From Chryseobacterium balustinum (GTDB taxonomy: Bacteria > Bacteroidota > Bacteroidia > Flavobacteriales > Weeksellaceae), in assembly GCF_900168205.1 (NCBI RefSeq), contig NZ_FUZE01000001.1:1-64000 (forward strand): a stretch of DNA of 64,000 nucleotides, given 5' to 3'. The notes beneath the pieces are model-generated. The model ran no database searches, was not told the DNA's origin, and saw only the letters and a list, made by a program, of their open reading frames with translations. The first letter of the stretch is position 1, and every line of letters begins with the position of its first letter. Below are positions 7,776 to 16,318 of the stretch, in pieces. The position numbers and the translations under genes were made by a program.

Positions 7776-8318
7776 CTATTGAGGTAAGTCTCTTGTAACT
7801 TTTTCTAATGTATCAAAATTGAAGAAATATAAACCTCCTTCCCATTCTGGTTTTGCTTTTTTCTCAATTCCACGCAATTCGTTTTCAAAAAGTCTATGAT
7901 ATCTTACAGAATACCAGGAATTGTAAAAGTCATTATCAATTGAATAGAGTTGTTCTTTAAAAACCTCTGAGCGTTGCGCTATTGTTCTATCAAGATGTGC
8001 ATAGCCTTCCATTATCAAAAAAAGTTTGTAATTGTTTTCTTTCGCAAATCTTTCATAATTTGACATTGGAAGACAGTATTGAGAGGTGCAACCATTTGAG
8101 AAAATGTAGACCACAGATTTTGGATGTTTTTTTAGCTCTTCTTTAAGCTGTTTTCCATTTATTTTGTAAATGTACTTTACGTTTGTGTCATCAAAATTCT
8201 TCAGAGAAACAATAGTCGATTTATCATCATCCGAAAGTTTCTTATAATCATTTGTTACTCCATATACAGTGCATGATGCAAGTGACAAACACAGTAGAAT
8301 GCTTAAAATTATTTTCAT
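7776..8318 (-). CDS. Hypothetical lipoprotein with thioredoxin-like segment
   Basis: Starting at ATG 8318 gives 180 residues; the frame opens five codons earlier only with TTG, and the ATG places the signal peptide correctly (MKIILSILLCLSLASC, lipobox Cys16). The mature part contains KSVVYIFSNGCTSQYC, a beta-strand followed by Cys-x4-Cys placed as in thioredoxin-fold proteins, although the spacing is not the classical CxxC. No family is recognised with confidence. It is probably an envelope-anchored protein. A relic of another gene follows its stop directly. Confidence 0.65.
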   Translation of the reverse strand: MKIILSILLCLSLASCTVYGVTNDYKKLSDDDKSTIVSLKNFDDTNVKYIYKINGKQLKEELKKHPKSVVYIFSNGCTSQYCLPMSNYERFAKENNYKLFLIMEGYAHLDRTIAQRSEVFKEQLYSIDNDFYNSWYSVRYHRLFENELRGIEKKAKPEWEGGLYFFNFDTLEKVTRDLPQ

Positions 8319-8392
8319 TGAACATTTTTTCAAAAGTACAAATAAAGCAGAAACAATTTAATTTCTATATTTGGAGGAAAAATCACATCATT

Positions 8393-9285
8393 ATGAAATT
8401 AAATTTTAGTATCATTTTGCTTTTTCTTGCCTTCCTGAATCTATCAGCACAGGGAAACCGTTTCATTTATGAATATCAGTTTAGAATTGATTCAACAAAA
8501 ACAGACAGCCTGAAGAAAGAGTTTGTCAATCTTGATATTTTCCCTACTAAATCTTATTTTTATGGTCAGGCAAAATTTGCGAGTGATTCTATCGCAAACA
8601 ATTCGATTATTGAGCAAAGGAAATCTACACCCAACAGCATAAGCTATTCTTCAACTACAGACGAATGGAATATTTCTTATTTAATAGAAAAGTTATATCC
8701 GAGTTTTAAAACGACTTGGTTTACAAATATTGAGCAAACCAATATGATTGTGGAAGAAACACCTGTTTTTAAATGGAATATTCTTCCTGAAACACAAAAA
8801 ATTGAAAACTATAATTGCCAAAAAGCGACTGCGAATTTTGGAGGGCGAATTTGGGAAGCCTGGTTTTCTAAGGATTTACCTTTTCCGGATGGGCCATACA
8901 AGTTTCACGGTTTGCCCGGTTTAATTGTAAAATTGGAAGACAAAACCAAATCGCATCAGTTTTTATTGAAAGGAAATAAAAAATTGAAAGCTGAAGATCA
9001 TTCCTGGGATTATATTTTAGCATTGGAAAAGGAAGCTAAACATGAATTTGAAGGAGTGAAAGTAAATCCGGCTCAATACAAAAAGTTATTTATGACTTAT
9101 AAAATGACCCTGCAAAAGACATTAAGCTTGATTTAGCTAGTCCCAACACCTCTATGACCGTGACTACCGAAGGTGGCAAAAAAATAACCAATAACGCAGA
9201 AATTATTAAGTTCTTTGAAGAGTCTATGGCAAAAAAATATAAATCGGTCAACAATCAGCTGGAATTAAATCTACACAGAAAGTAG
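8393..9285 (+). pseudogene. GLPGLI family protein, frameshifted
   Basis: From ATG 8393 the frame gives a signal peptide (MKLNFSIILLFLAFLNLSAQ) and a GLPGLI-family protein: YEYQFRIDST, the ENYNCQKATANFGGRIWEAWF segment, and FPDGPYKFHGLPGLIVKLED, which carries the family name motif. The frame stops at 9136. The expected C-terminus continues in another frame as NDPAKDIKLDLASPNTS up to NQLELNLHRK and TAG at 9285. One A missing from the AAAA run at 9101-9104 explains the shift. This is either a real inactivating deletion or a homopolymer sequencing error. The family's function is unknown; members are secreted. Confidence 0.82.
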
Positions 9286-9304
9286 AAAATTTCTCAAAAT
9301 CATA

Positions 9305-9334
9305 TTGTTACTAAATAAATAATCAGTACATTTG
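9305..9334 (+). promoter_or_regulatory. rplU-rpmA promoter
   Basis: TTG (9305-9307), 19 nt, then TACATTTG (9327-9334): an exact match to the Bacteroidota housekeeping promoter. It lies about 30 nt before the rplU start codon. Confidence 0.8.
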
Positions 9335-9364
9335 CACCTCGAATTAACTAAAAATTTATAGACA

Positions 9365-9742
9365 ATGTTTGCAATTGTAGAAATAGCAGGGCTTCAATAT
9401 AAAGTTGAGCAAGACCAGAAGTTGTTTGTGAACCGTTTGAAAGGAGATAAAGGAGGAAAAGTATCTTTCGATAAAATCTTACTTACTGTAAACGGAGCAA
9501 TCACTGTAGGCGCCCCAGCTGTAAGCGGTATCACTGTAGAGGCAGAGATCCTTGACCACGTAAAAGCTGATAAAGTAATCATCTTCAAAAAGAAAAGAAG
9601 AAAAGGTTATGAAGTTAAAAACGGTCACAGACAATCTTTAACTCAAATCAAAATCACTGGAATCACAGGATTTGAAGGAAAAAAAGCAGAGAAGCCTGCT
9701 AAAAAAACAACTAAAAAAGCTGACGCTGAAAGCGCAGAATAA
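9365..9742 (+). CDS. rplU: 50S ribosomal protein L21
   Basis: This 125-residue protein begins MFAIVEIAGLQYKV and has the L21 core, with GAPAVSGITVEAEILDHVKADKV and the basic segment KKKRRKGYEVKNGHRQ at about residues 76-91. The extra C-terminal Lys/Ala-rich tail (about residues 105-125) is common in Bacteroidota L21. It is a structural component of the large subunit that binds 23S rRNA. It is followed 28 nt later by rpmA, the usual L21-L27 pair. Confidence 0.97.
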   Translation: MFAIVEIAGLQYKVEQDQKLFVNRLKGDKGGKVSFDKILLTVNGAITVGAPAVSGITVEAEILDHVKADKVIIFKKKRRKGYEVKNGHRQSLTQIKITGITGFEGKKAEKPAKKTTKKADAESAE

Positions 9743-9770
9743 TTGTTTAACCAAAAAACCTTAAAATAAA

Positions 9771-10028
9771 ATGGCACACAAGAAAGGAGTTGGTAGTTCC
9801 AAAAACGGTAGAGAATCTCATTCTAAAAGATTAGGTGTGAAGATTTTCGGTGGACAAGACGCTATTGCTGGTAACATTATTATCAGACAAAGAGGTACTC
9901 AACATCACCCAGGTGAAAATGTTGGTATGGGTAAAGATCACACTTTACACGCTCTTGTTGACGGTAAAGTAGTTTTCAGAAAGAAAGCAAACAACAGATC
10001 ATTTGTATCTATTGAACCGAACGCATAA
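9771..10028 (+). CDS. rpmA: 50S ribosomal protein L27
   Basis: This 85-residue L27 has the family pattern [21 protein letters not shown] at the N-terminus and [19 protein letters not shown] in the core. Its flexible N-terminal tail reaches the peptidyl-transferase centre in the ribosome. There is no cleavable Firmicute-type N-terminal extension. It is the second gene of the rplU unit and is closed by a strong terminator. Confidence 0.97.
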   Translation: MAHKKGVGSSKNGRESHSKRLGVKIFGGQDAIAGNIIIRQRGTQHHPGENVGMGKDHTLHALVDGKVVFRKKANNRSFVSIEPNA

Positions 10029-10051
10029 TTAAATTAGCGTTTTATAAAAAT

Positions 10052-10086
10052 AAAATCCTCAGCATTTTTGTTGAGGATTTTTTATG
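10052..10086. terminator. Bidirectional terminator after rpmA
   Basis: The stem AAAATCCTCA (10052-10061) pairs with TGAGGATTTT (10072-10081), followed by a T-run. It lies between the convergent rpmA and the T9SS cargo gene. Confidence 0.85.
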
Positions 10087-10089
10087 TTT

Positions 10090-10890
10090 CTATTTTTTGA
10101 TGAATTTTTGAGAGCTAAGTATTCCTTCTGAATTTTTCATTTGAATAATATATGTCCCCGCAGGCAATTGATGTACAGGAATTTTCACTTCTGTATTATC
10201 TCCTTTAATATAGTTCACCTGTTTTCCAGTTAAATCAAATATTGAGACATCTGAAACTCTTTTCTCAGATTTAATATTTATAAAATCTGATGTTGGATTA
10301 GGATACACTTTTAATATATTTTTCTGCTTATCAAGCTCAGAAGTAGATAAAGTTCCACTTTTTACCAAAACATCATCAACATGAATTGAATATCCATACC
10401 AAGCCACCCCTTCTAATGCAATTTGGTAAGTTGCTGATGGCGAAGGTAATGTTAATACTCCCGAACTCGTCCAATCACTAATGCTACTGTTAAAAGTTGT
10501 GATTAGCGTCCAAGCTCCTGTAGCAGAGGTTCTGTAATAAACTTTAAGTTCATTTTGGTCACCACCCCAATCCCTGTTTCTATAATAGAATTCTAAAGTA
10601 GGACTGCTTACAGAAGATAAATTCAAAACTGGACTTACGTATTTCGTTGCATCTCCGTCAAATGAAGTGATGTCAAACTCTGCCATTAGATTTCCCTGAT
10701 ATGCACCCGTTGTATAGCCAGCATAAGCAACGGAAACATTTTCCCAATCCCTTGTTCCGGATTCATAGATTTGTGTCCATGCAGATGCTGTTGCAGAAGT
10801 TGTTTCAAAAGTTTCATTCCAAGGAAATGTAGTAACCTGAGCATTAATAGACATTCCTAACAAAACAAAAGGGATAAATAGTTTTTTCAT
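10090..10890 (-). CDS. T9SS type A cargo protein with MAM/jelly-roll-like domain
   Basis: This 266-residue protein has a signal peptide (about residues 1-17), then a beta-sandwich domain of choice-of-anchor/MAM type: FPWNETFE start, SPVLNLSS..PTLEFYYRNRD in the middle and YSIHVDDVLV at the end. The last 75 residues form a type A sorting domain: LKVYPNPTSDFINI, VSIFDLTGKQV, LPAGTYIIQM and a Lys-Lys end. The protein should pass the inner membrane by Sec and the outer membrane by the type IX system, then be attached or released at the surface. No catalytic residues are recognised. Confidence 0.85.
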   Translation of the reverse strand: MKKLFIPFVLLGMSINAQVTTFPWNETFETTSATASAWTQIYESGTRDWENVSVAYAGYTTGAYQGNLMAEFDITSFDGDATKYVSPVLNLSSVSSPTLEFYYRNRDWGGDQNELKVYYRTSATGAWTLITTFNSSISDWTSSGVLTLPSPSATYQIALEGVAWYGYSIHVDDVLVKSGTLSTSELDKQKNILKVYPNPTSDFINIKSEKRVSDVSIFDLTGKQVNYIKGDNTEVKIPVHQLPAGTYIIQMKNSEGILSSQKFIKK

Positions 10891-10990
10891 AATAATTAGT
10901 TTAAAGTTTTATCGAATATACATAAATAAAACGAAAAAGATAATTATTAACAAATCTAAGTTTCTAGAAATCAAACTAAAAACCAATAAA

Positions 10991-11019
10991 AACCCTGAGC
11001 AAAAGCTTTACCCAGGGTT
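10991..11019 (-). terminator. Terminator of the DUF5686 gene
   Basis: AACCCTG (10991-10997) pairs with CAGGGTT (11013-11019), with AGC/GCT pairing inside the loop, followed on the minus strand by TTTTTA. Confidence 0.75.
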
Positions 11020-11073
11020 AATTTATTTATGTCCTTTTAATACTATATCGAGCTTTCAGGACTCAACATACTC

Positions 11074-13602
11074 TTAAAATCCAAACTGAAAACCTGCTTT
11101 AATTCCGAATTTGGAAACATCAGGTCTATCAAGATAATTCCCTCTCCAGTTGAAGTCTACACGGAAAATTCTGATATTTCCGAAACCTATATTTTCAACA
11201 CCAAATCCGTATTCATAATACACTTGCTGATCGGGTGCAGAATATTTTAAATTATCAACATTGATATTTTTTGAAGCATCGCTTAATGATCCGTAAGCAC
11301 CTCTGATAAACGCAACTTCTCTTAACTTCAATTTCTTGATTAAAGGAATATAAGAAAGTATTTTACCATTGAAATGATGTTCTATATGAAGCGTAGAATA
11401 GGTATCTGCAACAAACTCATAGTAATTTAACTGAGCAAATGTATTCGGAACAATTCCGTACGACTGGTTCCCCGGAATAATATTCTGTAATGCTAAAGGA
11501 ACAGTATCAAAGTTTTTTCCGGCTTCAAAATTCAACAATGTTTTTCCCCAACTTCCCAATAGAATCGGCTTGTAAAACATAAACTGCAATTTATTATAAT
11601 TAAAATCCGCATTAAACAAACCTTCAATACCTCTCGTATATTTTAAAACAATGGTCGGAGCCAAAGTTCCATGCTCATATCGGTCAACTCCGGTTTGAGA
11701 AAAAGTAGCGCCCGGTCTTGCAATCAAACTGATAGTAACATGTGAATCATTGGTCGTCTTTCTTAAATCACCATTTCTGAAATACATCAAACTAAAACCT
11801 GAAGGATTAGCAGATTTAATGCTTTGCATCGTTCCGTCAACTCTTACCTGAAAGTTCTTCCAAGGCTCAATAGATGTAAAAAAACTTGTTTGGTTTACCG
11901 AACTCAAAGAGGCGTTTTCTCCTCTTGCAAATACCGTTGAAGAAGCAAATGAGCGTGATAAAATTCCGTCTTCAGTCGTTAATTGTACCCCAAGTTGCGT
12001 GACGTCCCTTTTTGTTCCTCCTCCTATCATAAAACGATTGACTCTATTAAACATATATCGACCTTCTACCCCATATTTGAATTGCTGATCTTTAAAACCA
12101 TACGCATTATAAAACTCCACTCTCCACGGGTCATTTTGGGTAAAATACGTTCTTGCTCCTAATCTTATTCTATCTCCTTCCACTTCATTCTTTCCGTAAA
12201 TAGATGTTATAGGACCCAAATCAATCCCTTTAGTAACATTATAATATCGAGATGCCAGTGTTTCTGTAAGCTTAATAATTCTATTGAATTTGGGGGTCTG
12301 TTGCAATCGATCAAGCATTTCATAAACGCCTTTTTCTTCTTTAGACAACGAGTCTGGTCTTGCATTTACCCAAAAATCGTCATCCTTGTCTACAAAGCTA
12401 TCGTCGTATTCTTCTTTTTTTCTTGTGAAAACAGTGTCCGATAAAGGTTTATTAAAATCATAGTCAGAATAATCTACAGATCTTTTAGCAATAATGCTTT
12501 TTGCGGTCTTTTTCTTGGAAAAAGGAGTCATTTCAATTTCTGTGACGTATTTTTTAGGCAAAAATGTTTCATCATCAGGATTGTCATATTGCAATTCCGT
12601 AGAAATCGCGTTGATGAAATTGACATTTATTTTATTTGTTGACTTTAAAGTAGCTTCTAAAACCGCGTAAGAATCGGTATCAATATAAAGATATCCCTGA
12701 AAAGCTAAAACTTCCGTTCTTTTCGGCTGATAGCGTATTTTATACGCCTGTTCACCTCGAATAGAGACAGTGTCTGTCAAATTGTAATCATACGTGCTAA
12801 AACCATCGGTTCCTACAGGACTTGGAAAACCAATATCAAAATAATTTAAAGTGTTATCATAAATATTAATATCACGGTACAGGTTTTTAGCTGTAATTGC
12901 AATCACCTGATTATCCTGAAAACCCGAAGTTTTCTGGGCAACTAAAAGTTTTTTAGTTTTTTTATTGGGCTTGTTTTGTCCGAAATGATTGTAAATAGAT
13001 TCATTTAAGAAAATAGGCAGCGCCATTTTTCCTCTTGCAGTAGAGTCGGCGTAATCAAAAATAAAATCTAATTTATTAAAGATTTTTCTATGCATAAAAG
13101 CACTGTCTAGATTATTGGCATCAAATTGAATCTTTTCATATTCTTTGTATGTATAGGTATTAAACTTATCAAGACCGTTATTTCTCTTACGTTTCCAGAC
13201 TTCCTGCATAATTCTGTATGCCGGATTCTCTTTTTTATTTTTAAATTTTGGTTTCTCGTTGTGAATAACAACTTCCTCAATGCTGCTTACTTTTTCGGAA
13301 GACAGTTTGACAACAAGATTATTACTATTATCCGGAGTAATTTCTACACTTTCTAAAGCATAATTTTTTTTCTGAAATTTCAGTTTGTAAATAATACTAT
13401 CAGACTTCACAGTGAAACTTCCGGAAGTAGTTGTAAGAACAGGCGTGTTACTATCATTAATAAAAACCTCAACCGCACTAATCTCTTTGTTGGTCTTAGC
13501 ATCTACAATCTTTCCGTTTGCTGAGTTTTGGGCATGAAAAAGACTGGTTATAAAAAGGGATATGTATAGGAAACCGTATTTAAATTGATTGGTTGACATC
13601 AT
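11074..13602 (-). CDS. DUF5686 outer-membrane protein with CarboxypepD-reg-like domain
   Basis: This 842-residue protein has a signal peptide ending at about SLFHAQ, an N-terminal carboxypeptidase-regulatory-like beta domain (about 27-110, starting NGKIVDAKTNKEISAVEVFIN), a long DUF5686 region (YRIMQEVWKRKRNNGLDKFNTYTYKEYEKI type segment near residue 128) and a C-terminal beta-barrel rich in alternating aromatic strands ending GIKAGFQFGF. This architecture is common and conserved in Flavobacteriia; its role is unknown but an outer-membrane location is well supported. Monocistronic, with a terminator behind it. Confidence 0.88.
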   Translation of the reverse strand: MMSTNQFKYGFLYISLFITSLFHAQNSANGKIVDAKTNKEISAVEVFINDSNTPVLTTTSGSFTVKSDSIIYKLKFQKKNYALESVEITPDNSNNLVVKLSSEKVSSIEEVVIHNEKPKFKNKKENPAYRIMQEVWKRKRNNGLDKFNTYTYKEYEKIQFDANNLDSAFMHRKIFNKLDFIFDYADSTARGKMALPIFLNESIYNHFGQNKPNKKTKKLLVAQKTSGFQDNQVIAITAKNLYRDINIYDNTLNYFDIGFPSPVGTDGFSTYDYNLTDTVSIRGEQAYKIRYQPKRTEVLAFQGYLYIDTDSYAVLEATLKSTNKINVNFINAISTELQYDNPDDETFLPKKYVTEIEMTPFSKKKTAKSIIAKRSVDYSDYDFNKPLSDTVFTRKKEEYDDSFVDKDDDFWVNARPDSLSKEEKGVYEMLDRLQQTPKFNRIIKLTETLASRYYNVTKGIDLGPITSIYGKNEVEGDRIRLGARTYFTQNDPWRVEFYNAYGFKDQQFKYGVEGRYMFNRVNRFMIGGGTKRDVTQLGVQLTTEDGILSRSFASSTVFARGENASLSSVNQTSFFTSIEPWKNFQVRVDGTMQSIKSANPSGFSLMYFRNGDLRKTTNDSHVTISLIARPGATFSQTGVDRYEHGTLAPTIVLKYTRGIEGLFNADFNYNKLQFMFYKPILLGSWGKTLLNFEAGKNFDTVPLALQNIIPGNQSYGIVPNTFAQLNYYEFVADTYSTLHIEHHFNGKILSYIPLIKKLKLREVAFIRGAYGSLSDASKNINVDNLKYSAPDQQVYYEYGFGVENIGFGNIRIFRVDFNWRGNYLDRPDVSKFGIKAGFQFGF

Positions 13603-13800
13603 TCGTATCTTCGAGCGTTAGCTTAAACAAAAACTATGCTGTTTTATTATTAAATTTTAAAAGTTTTTTAAAGACTTTTGTGTTTATCTGTAAAACTGCA
13701 AATGTAACGAAAATAAAGCTATGAATATTGTGCCTAGAGAAAGCTTAAAGCTGATCTTTGATAAAAAAGAGAAGTTATCTTTTGGGAAGAAAATAAAACA
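13603..13800. other. Intergenic gap between DUF5686 gene and tRNA cluster
   Basis: About 200 bp of AT-rich sequence without a supported gene. It holds the DUF5686 upstream region; no clear operator is seen. Confidence 0.5.
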
Positions 13801-13830
13801 AAAAAGACTTACACTAATGTAAGTCTTTTT
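13801..13830 (-). terminator. Terminator of first tRNA-Asn
   Basis: A perfect 13-bp stem (13801-13813 with 13818-13830) has a 4-nt loop and T5 on the minus strand, directly at the tRNA 3' end. Confidence 0.85.
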
Positions 13831-13831
13831 G

Positions 13832-13905
13832 CTCCTCCTCTTGGGCTCGAACCAAGGACCCTCTGATTAACAGTCAGATGCTCTAACCAACTGAGCTAAG
13901 GAGGA
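13832..13905 (-). tRNA. tRNA-Asn (GTT), copy 1
   Basis: The minus strand folds as a complete 74-nt cloverleaf: acceptor TCCTCCT/AGGAGGA with G discriminator, D-loop AGCTCAGTTGGTTAGAGC, anticodon loop CTGTTAA (anticodon GTT) and T-arm CTTGG-TTCGAGC-CCAAG. CCA is not encoded. The sequence is identical to copy 2 about 255 bp away. Confidence 0.96.
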
Positions 13906-13927
13906 ATGTTCCTCTTTTAAGGTGCTG

Positions 13928-13935
13928 CAAAGATA
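13928..13935 (-). promoter_or_regulatory. -7 element of tRNA-Asn copy 1
   Basis: TATCTTTG on the minus strand lies 22 nt before the tRNA 5' end; a TTG lies 20 nt upstream (13956-13958). Confidence 0.6.
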
Positions 13936-14054
13936 ATATGAAAAATAATATCAAGCAAATATTTTTTACTCAAAATTACCCGAAAAGTGCTATCAGATTA
14001 TATTTCAGTAAATTAAATTTTAAATTAATTTGAAACAGAAAAGTATTAAAATCA

Positions 14055-14084
14055 AAAAAGACCTACAGTAATGTAAGTCTTTTT
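14055..14084 (-). terminator. Terminator of second tRNA-Asn
   Basis: A 13-bp stem with one mismatch (14055-14067 with 14072-14084) is followed by a T-run on the minus strand. It is a diverged copy of the hairpin behind copy 1. Confidence 0.8.
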
Positions 14085-14086
14085 TG

Positions 14087-14160
14087 CTCCTCCTCTTGGG
14101 CTCGAACCAAGGACCCTCTGATTAACAGTCAGATGCTCTAACCAACTGAGCTAAGGAGGA
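14087..14160 (-). tRNA. tRNA-Asn (GTT), copy 2
   Basis: This 74-nt cloverleaf has the same sequence as copy 1, and the 14 nt of flank on its 5' side are also identical. A -7 element (TATATTTG, minus strand, 14183-14190) with TTG at 14211-14213 lies upstream, so each copy has its own promoter and terminator. Confidence 0.96.
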
Positions 14161-14182
14161 ATGTTCCTCTTTTAGAGTGGTG

Positions 14183-14213
14183 CAAATATAGTACTGATAT
14201 TTAAACCACGCAA
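14183..14213 (-). promoter_or_regulatory. Promoter of tRNA-Asn copy 2
   Basis: On the minus strand TTG (14211-14213), 20 nt, then TATATTTG (14183-14190), 22 nt before the tRNA 5' end. Confidence 0.65.
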
Positions 14214-14241
14214 GTTTTTTATTTATTTTTTTTAAATAATT

Positions 14242-15588
14242 TTAAAGATTTCCTGTAACCCATTTAAAAATATCACTTCCAAAGATAAGTAACATCAAGC
14301 CTAACAGGAAGATAACCCCAACCATTTGAGCGTTCTCCAATATCTTTTGTGGAACAGGTTTTCCAACAATCATTTCGTATAAAGTGAAAATAACGTGACC
14401 GCCATCCAATCCAGGAATCGGAATTAAGTTTAAGAATGCCAACCAAACAGAGAACATTGCCGTAAAACTCCAGAAAGCTGTCCAGTCGATCGATACGCTT
14501 CCGTCTTTTGCTTTATCAACAGGCATATTTTTGATGATAGCCAATGGCCCACCTACTTTCTTATAACCCTGAACCTTTTTATTGAAGATTAATTTAAACT
14601 GTTTTACCTGATATGTTAAACTCTCAATACTTCTCGTGAAACCTCTTCCGATAGATTCTCCAAAAGTAAAATGTTTTGTTTCGTAGAATTTAGTCAATTG
14701 CTTATAAGAAGCTAATCCTAAAGTTCCTTCTTTAGATACCGATAAAACAAGCGGCTGAATTGCTCCACCTCTTACTACATCTACTTTAAGATCTTTCCCG
14801 GGACTATTTCTTACAGTTTCCTGAAATTCGTCGTAATAAGAAATTTTCTTTCCATCAACAGCCACAACCTGGTCACCAACTTTTAATCCAGCTTGAGCAG
14901 TTTTAGGATTGTATATAGAATCGATTACTGCAGGAAATCTTGGCGTAAGGAATGCTCTGGGATTCTCATCTCTGAAAGCCATCGCTTTACCATCGTCATT
15001 CGTTGGGAAGGTAACTTCTTTTCCGTTTCTTAAAACTGTGATTTCGTCACTTAAAAGAACATCTAAAGCTAATTTATCAAGATTATTCTGAGTTTTTCCG
15101 TCAACTTTTAAGATTTTATCTCCATCCTGGAAACCCATTCCTTTAGCAACGCTCGTATAATTCATCGGAGCATCCACTTTCGCTGTATCAAAAGAAGTTT
15201 CTCCATTAAAAAACGAAAGACAACCGTAAATCAACCAAGCAAGGAAGAAGTTTACCGTAACACCACCCAACATAATAATCAATCTCTGCCAAGCTGGTTT
15301 TGCTCTGAATTCCCAAGGTTGCGCAGGCTGCTTCAATTGCTCGGTATCCATACTTTCGTCAACCATTCCGGCAATTTTCACATAACCTCCGAAAGGAAGC
15401 CATCCGATACCATATTCTGTTTCTCCAATTTTCTTTTTAACTAGAGAAAAATAAGGGTCGAAGAAAAGATAAAACTTTTCTACTTTGGTTTTAAAATATT
15501 TTGCGGGCAAGAAATGCCCAAGCTCGTGAAGAATTACTAAGATAGAGATGCTTAATATAAATTGAAAGATCTTAATTGCTAATTCCAT
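14242..15588 (-). CDS. rseP: RIP metalloprotease RseP (site-2 protease)
   Basis: This 448-residue membrane protease has HELGH at 21-25 in the first membrane helix and the second metal motif NLIPIPGLDGGH at about 387-398. Between them are PDZ-type segments (GMGFQDGDKILKVDGK and KVGDQVVAVDGKKISYYDE). Four membrane helices are expected, two at each end. Family members cut transmembrane anti-sigma factors or other single-span proteins inside the membrane. It is monocistronic, with a -7 element (TACCTTTG, minus strand, 15613-15620) upstream of the start. Confidence 0.94.
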   Translation of the reverse strand: MELAIKIFQFILSISILVILHELGHFLPAKYFKTKVEKFYLFFDPYFSLVKKKIGETEYGIGWLPFGGYVKIAGMVDESMDTEQLKQPAQPWEFRAKPAWQRLIIMLGGVTVNFFLAWLIYGCLSFFNGETSFDTAKVDAPMNYTSVAKGMGFQDGDKILKVDGKTQNNLDKLALDVLLSDEITVLRNGKEVTFPTNDDGKAMAFRDENPRAFLTPRFPAVIDSIYNPKTAQAGLKVGDQVVAVDGKKISYYDEFQETVRNSPGKDLKVDVVRGGAIQPLVLSVSKEGTLGLASYKQLTKFYETKHFTFGESIGRGFTRSIESLTYQVKQFKLIFNKKVQGYKKVGGPLAIIKNMPVDKAKDGSVSIDWTAFWSFTAMFSVWLAFLNLIPIPGLDGGHVIFTLYEMIVGKPVPQKILENAQMVGVIFLLGLMLLIFGSDIFKWVTGNL

Positions 15589-15646
15589 TAATTGTTTTTA
15601 GATTTTAATTTGCAAAGGTAACAATTATCAAAAGGATGCCAAACAA

Positions 15647-15672
15647 AAAAGCTCCTCTAAATGAGAAGCTTT
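15647..15672 (-). terminator. Terminator of the DUF6646 gene
   Basis: On the minus strand AAAGCT-TCTC, a short loop, GAG-AGCTTT and then TTT form an imperfect stem just after the 15694-16131 stop codon. Confidence 0.7.
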
Positions 15673-15693
15673 GTCATATATTGTGGCTGATTT

Positions 15694-16131
15694 TTAAAAA
15701 TTGAAAGAAACTCCCAAACTTCCGTTATTTCCCACCTCTGCGAAAACACCTACTTTGTCTGTAAAGAAATATCTTGCACCAATATGAGCACCAATTCCAA
15801 AGTCTCGTCCGAGTACTCCCAAATCAACTCCTGGATAAATATCAAGCTTCTCTGGCAATTCTAAAGCTTCCTTTAAATGGAAATTAACTCTTCCAAATAT
15901 AAAAACTCGATTATCATCGTTATTATCTTTATATCCGTCAAAATAAGCATTTGCTCCGGCTCCGACAGATATTAACTGGTTTAAACCATAGTCGTAAGTC
16001 GCGGTAATTCCCGTTCCATAACCCCATGCATTGAATCCTAAATTAACTTTCTGATCCCCTTTTCCGATGTAAGCTTGTGCGCTGACCGCCACTCCGGTAA
16101 AAATCATCAACATAAAAACCAATTTCTTCAT
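15694..16131 (-). CDS. DUF6646-type small outer-membrane protein
   Basis: The likely start is ATG 16131, which begins a clean signal peptide (MKKLVFMLMIFTGVAVSAQA) and gives 145 residues; the frame is open 20 codons upstream but those residues do not fit a signal peptide. The mature protein shows alternating Gly/aromatic strands (VNLGFNAWGYGTGITATYDY, VGAGANAYFDGY) and ends with Phe, as beta-barrel proteins do. It probably forms a small barrel of about eight strands in the outer membrane. Function unknown. Confidence 0.75.
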   Translation of the reverse strand: MKKLVFMLMIFTGVAVSAQAYIGKGDQKVNLGFNAWGYGTGITATYDYGLNQLISVGAGANAYFDGYKDNNDDNRVFIFGRVNFHLKEALELPEKLDIYPGVDLGVLGRDFGIGAHIGARYFFTDKVGVFAEVGNNGSLGVSFNF

Positions 16132-16318
16132 AGATTTTAATTTTAAAATATTACTAATCACAATTTGCAGCAAATATAAAACCGAAACCATTTAAAAACT
16201 GTAATTTTATGCAAGTTTTGAATTTGAAATATGAAATCGCCATGTTTGTTTTTAAATCATAGATGTGATTTTAAAAAGGCGATTCCATACGGCAATTAAA
16301 AAAAATAGAAATCTGCGT

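Noticed and set aside
8252..8392. Upstream extension of the GLPGLI frame
   Set aside because: The ATG at 8393 starts a clean signal peptide; the upstream part overlaps the divergent lipoprotein gene.
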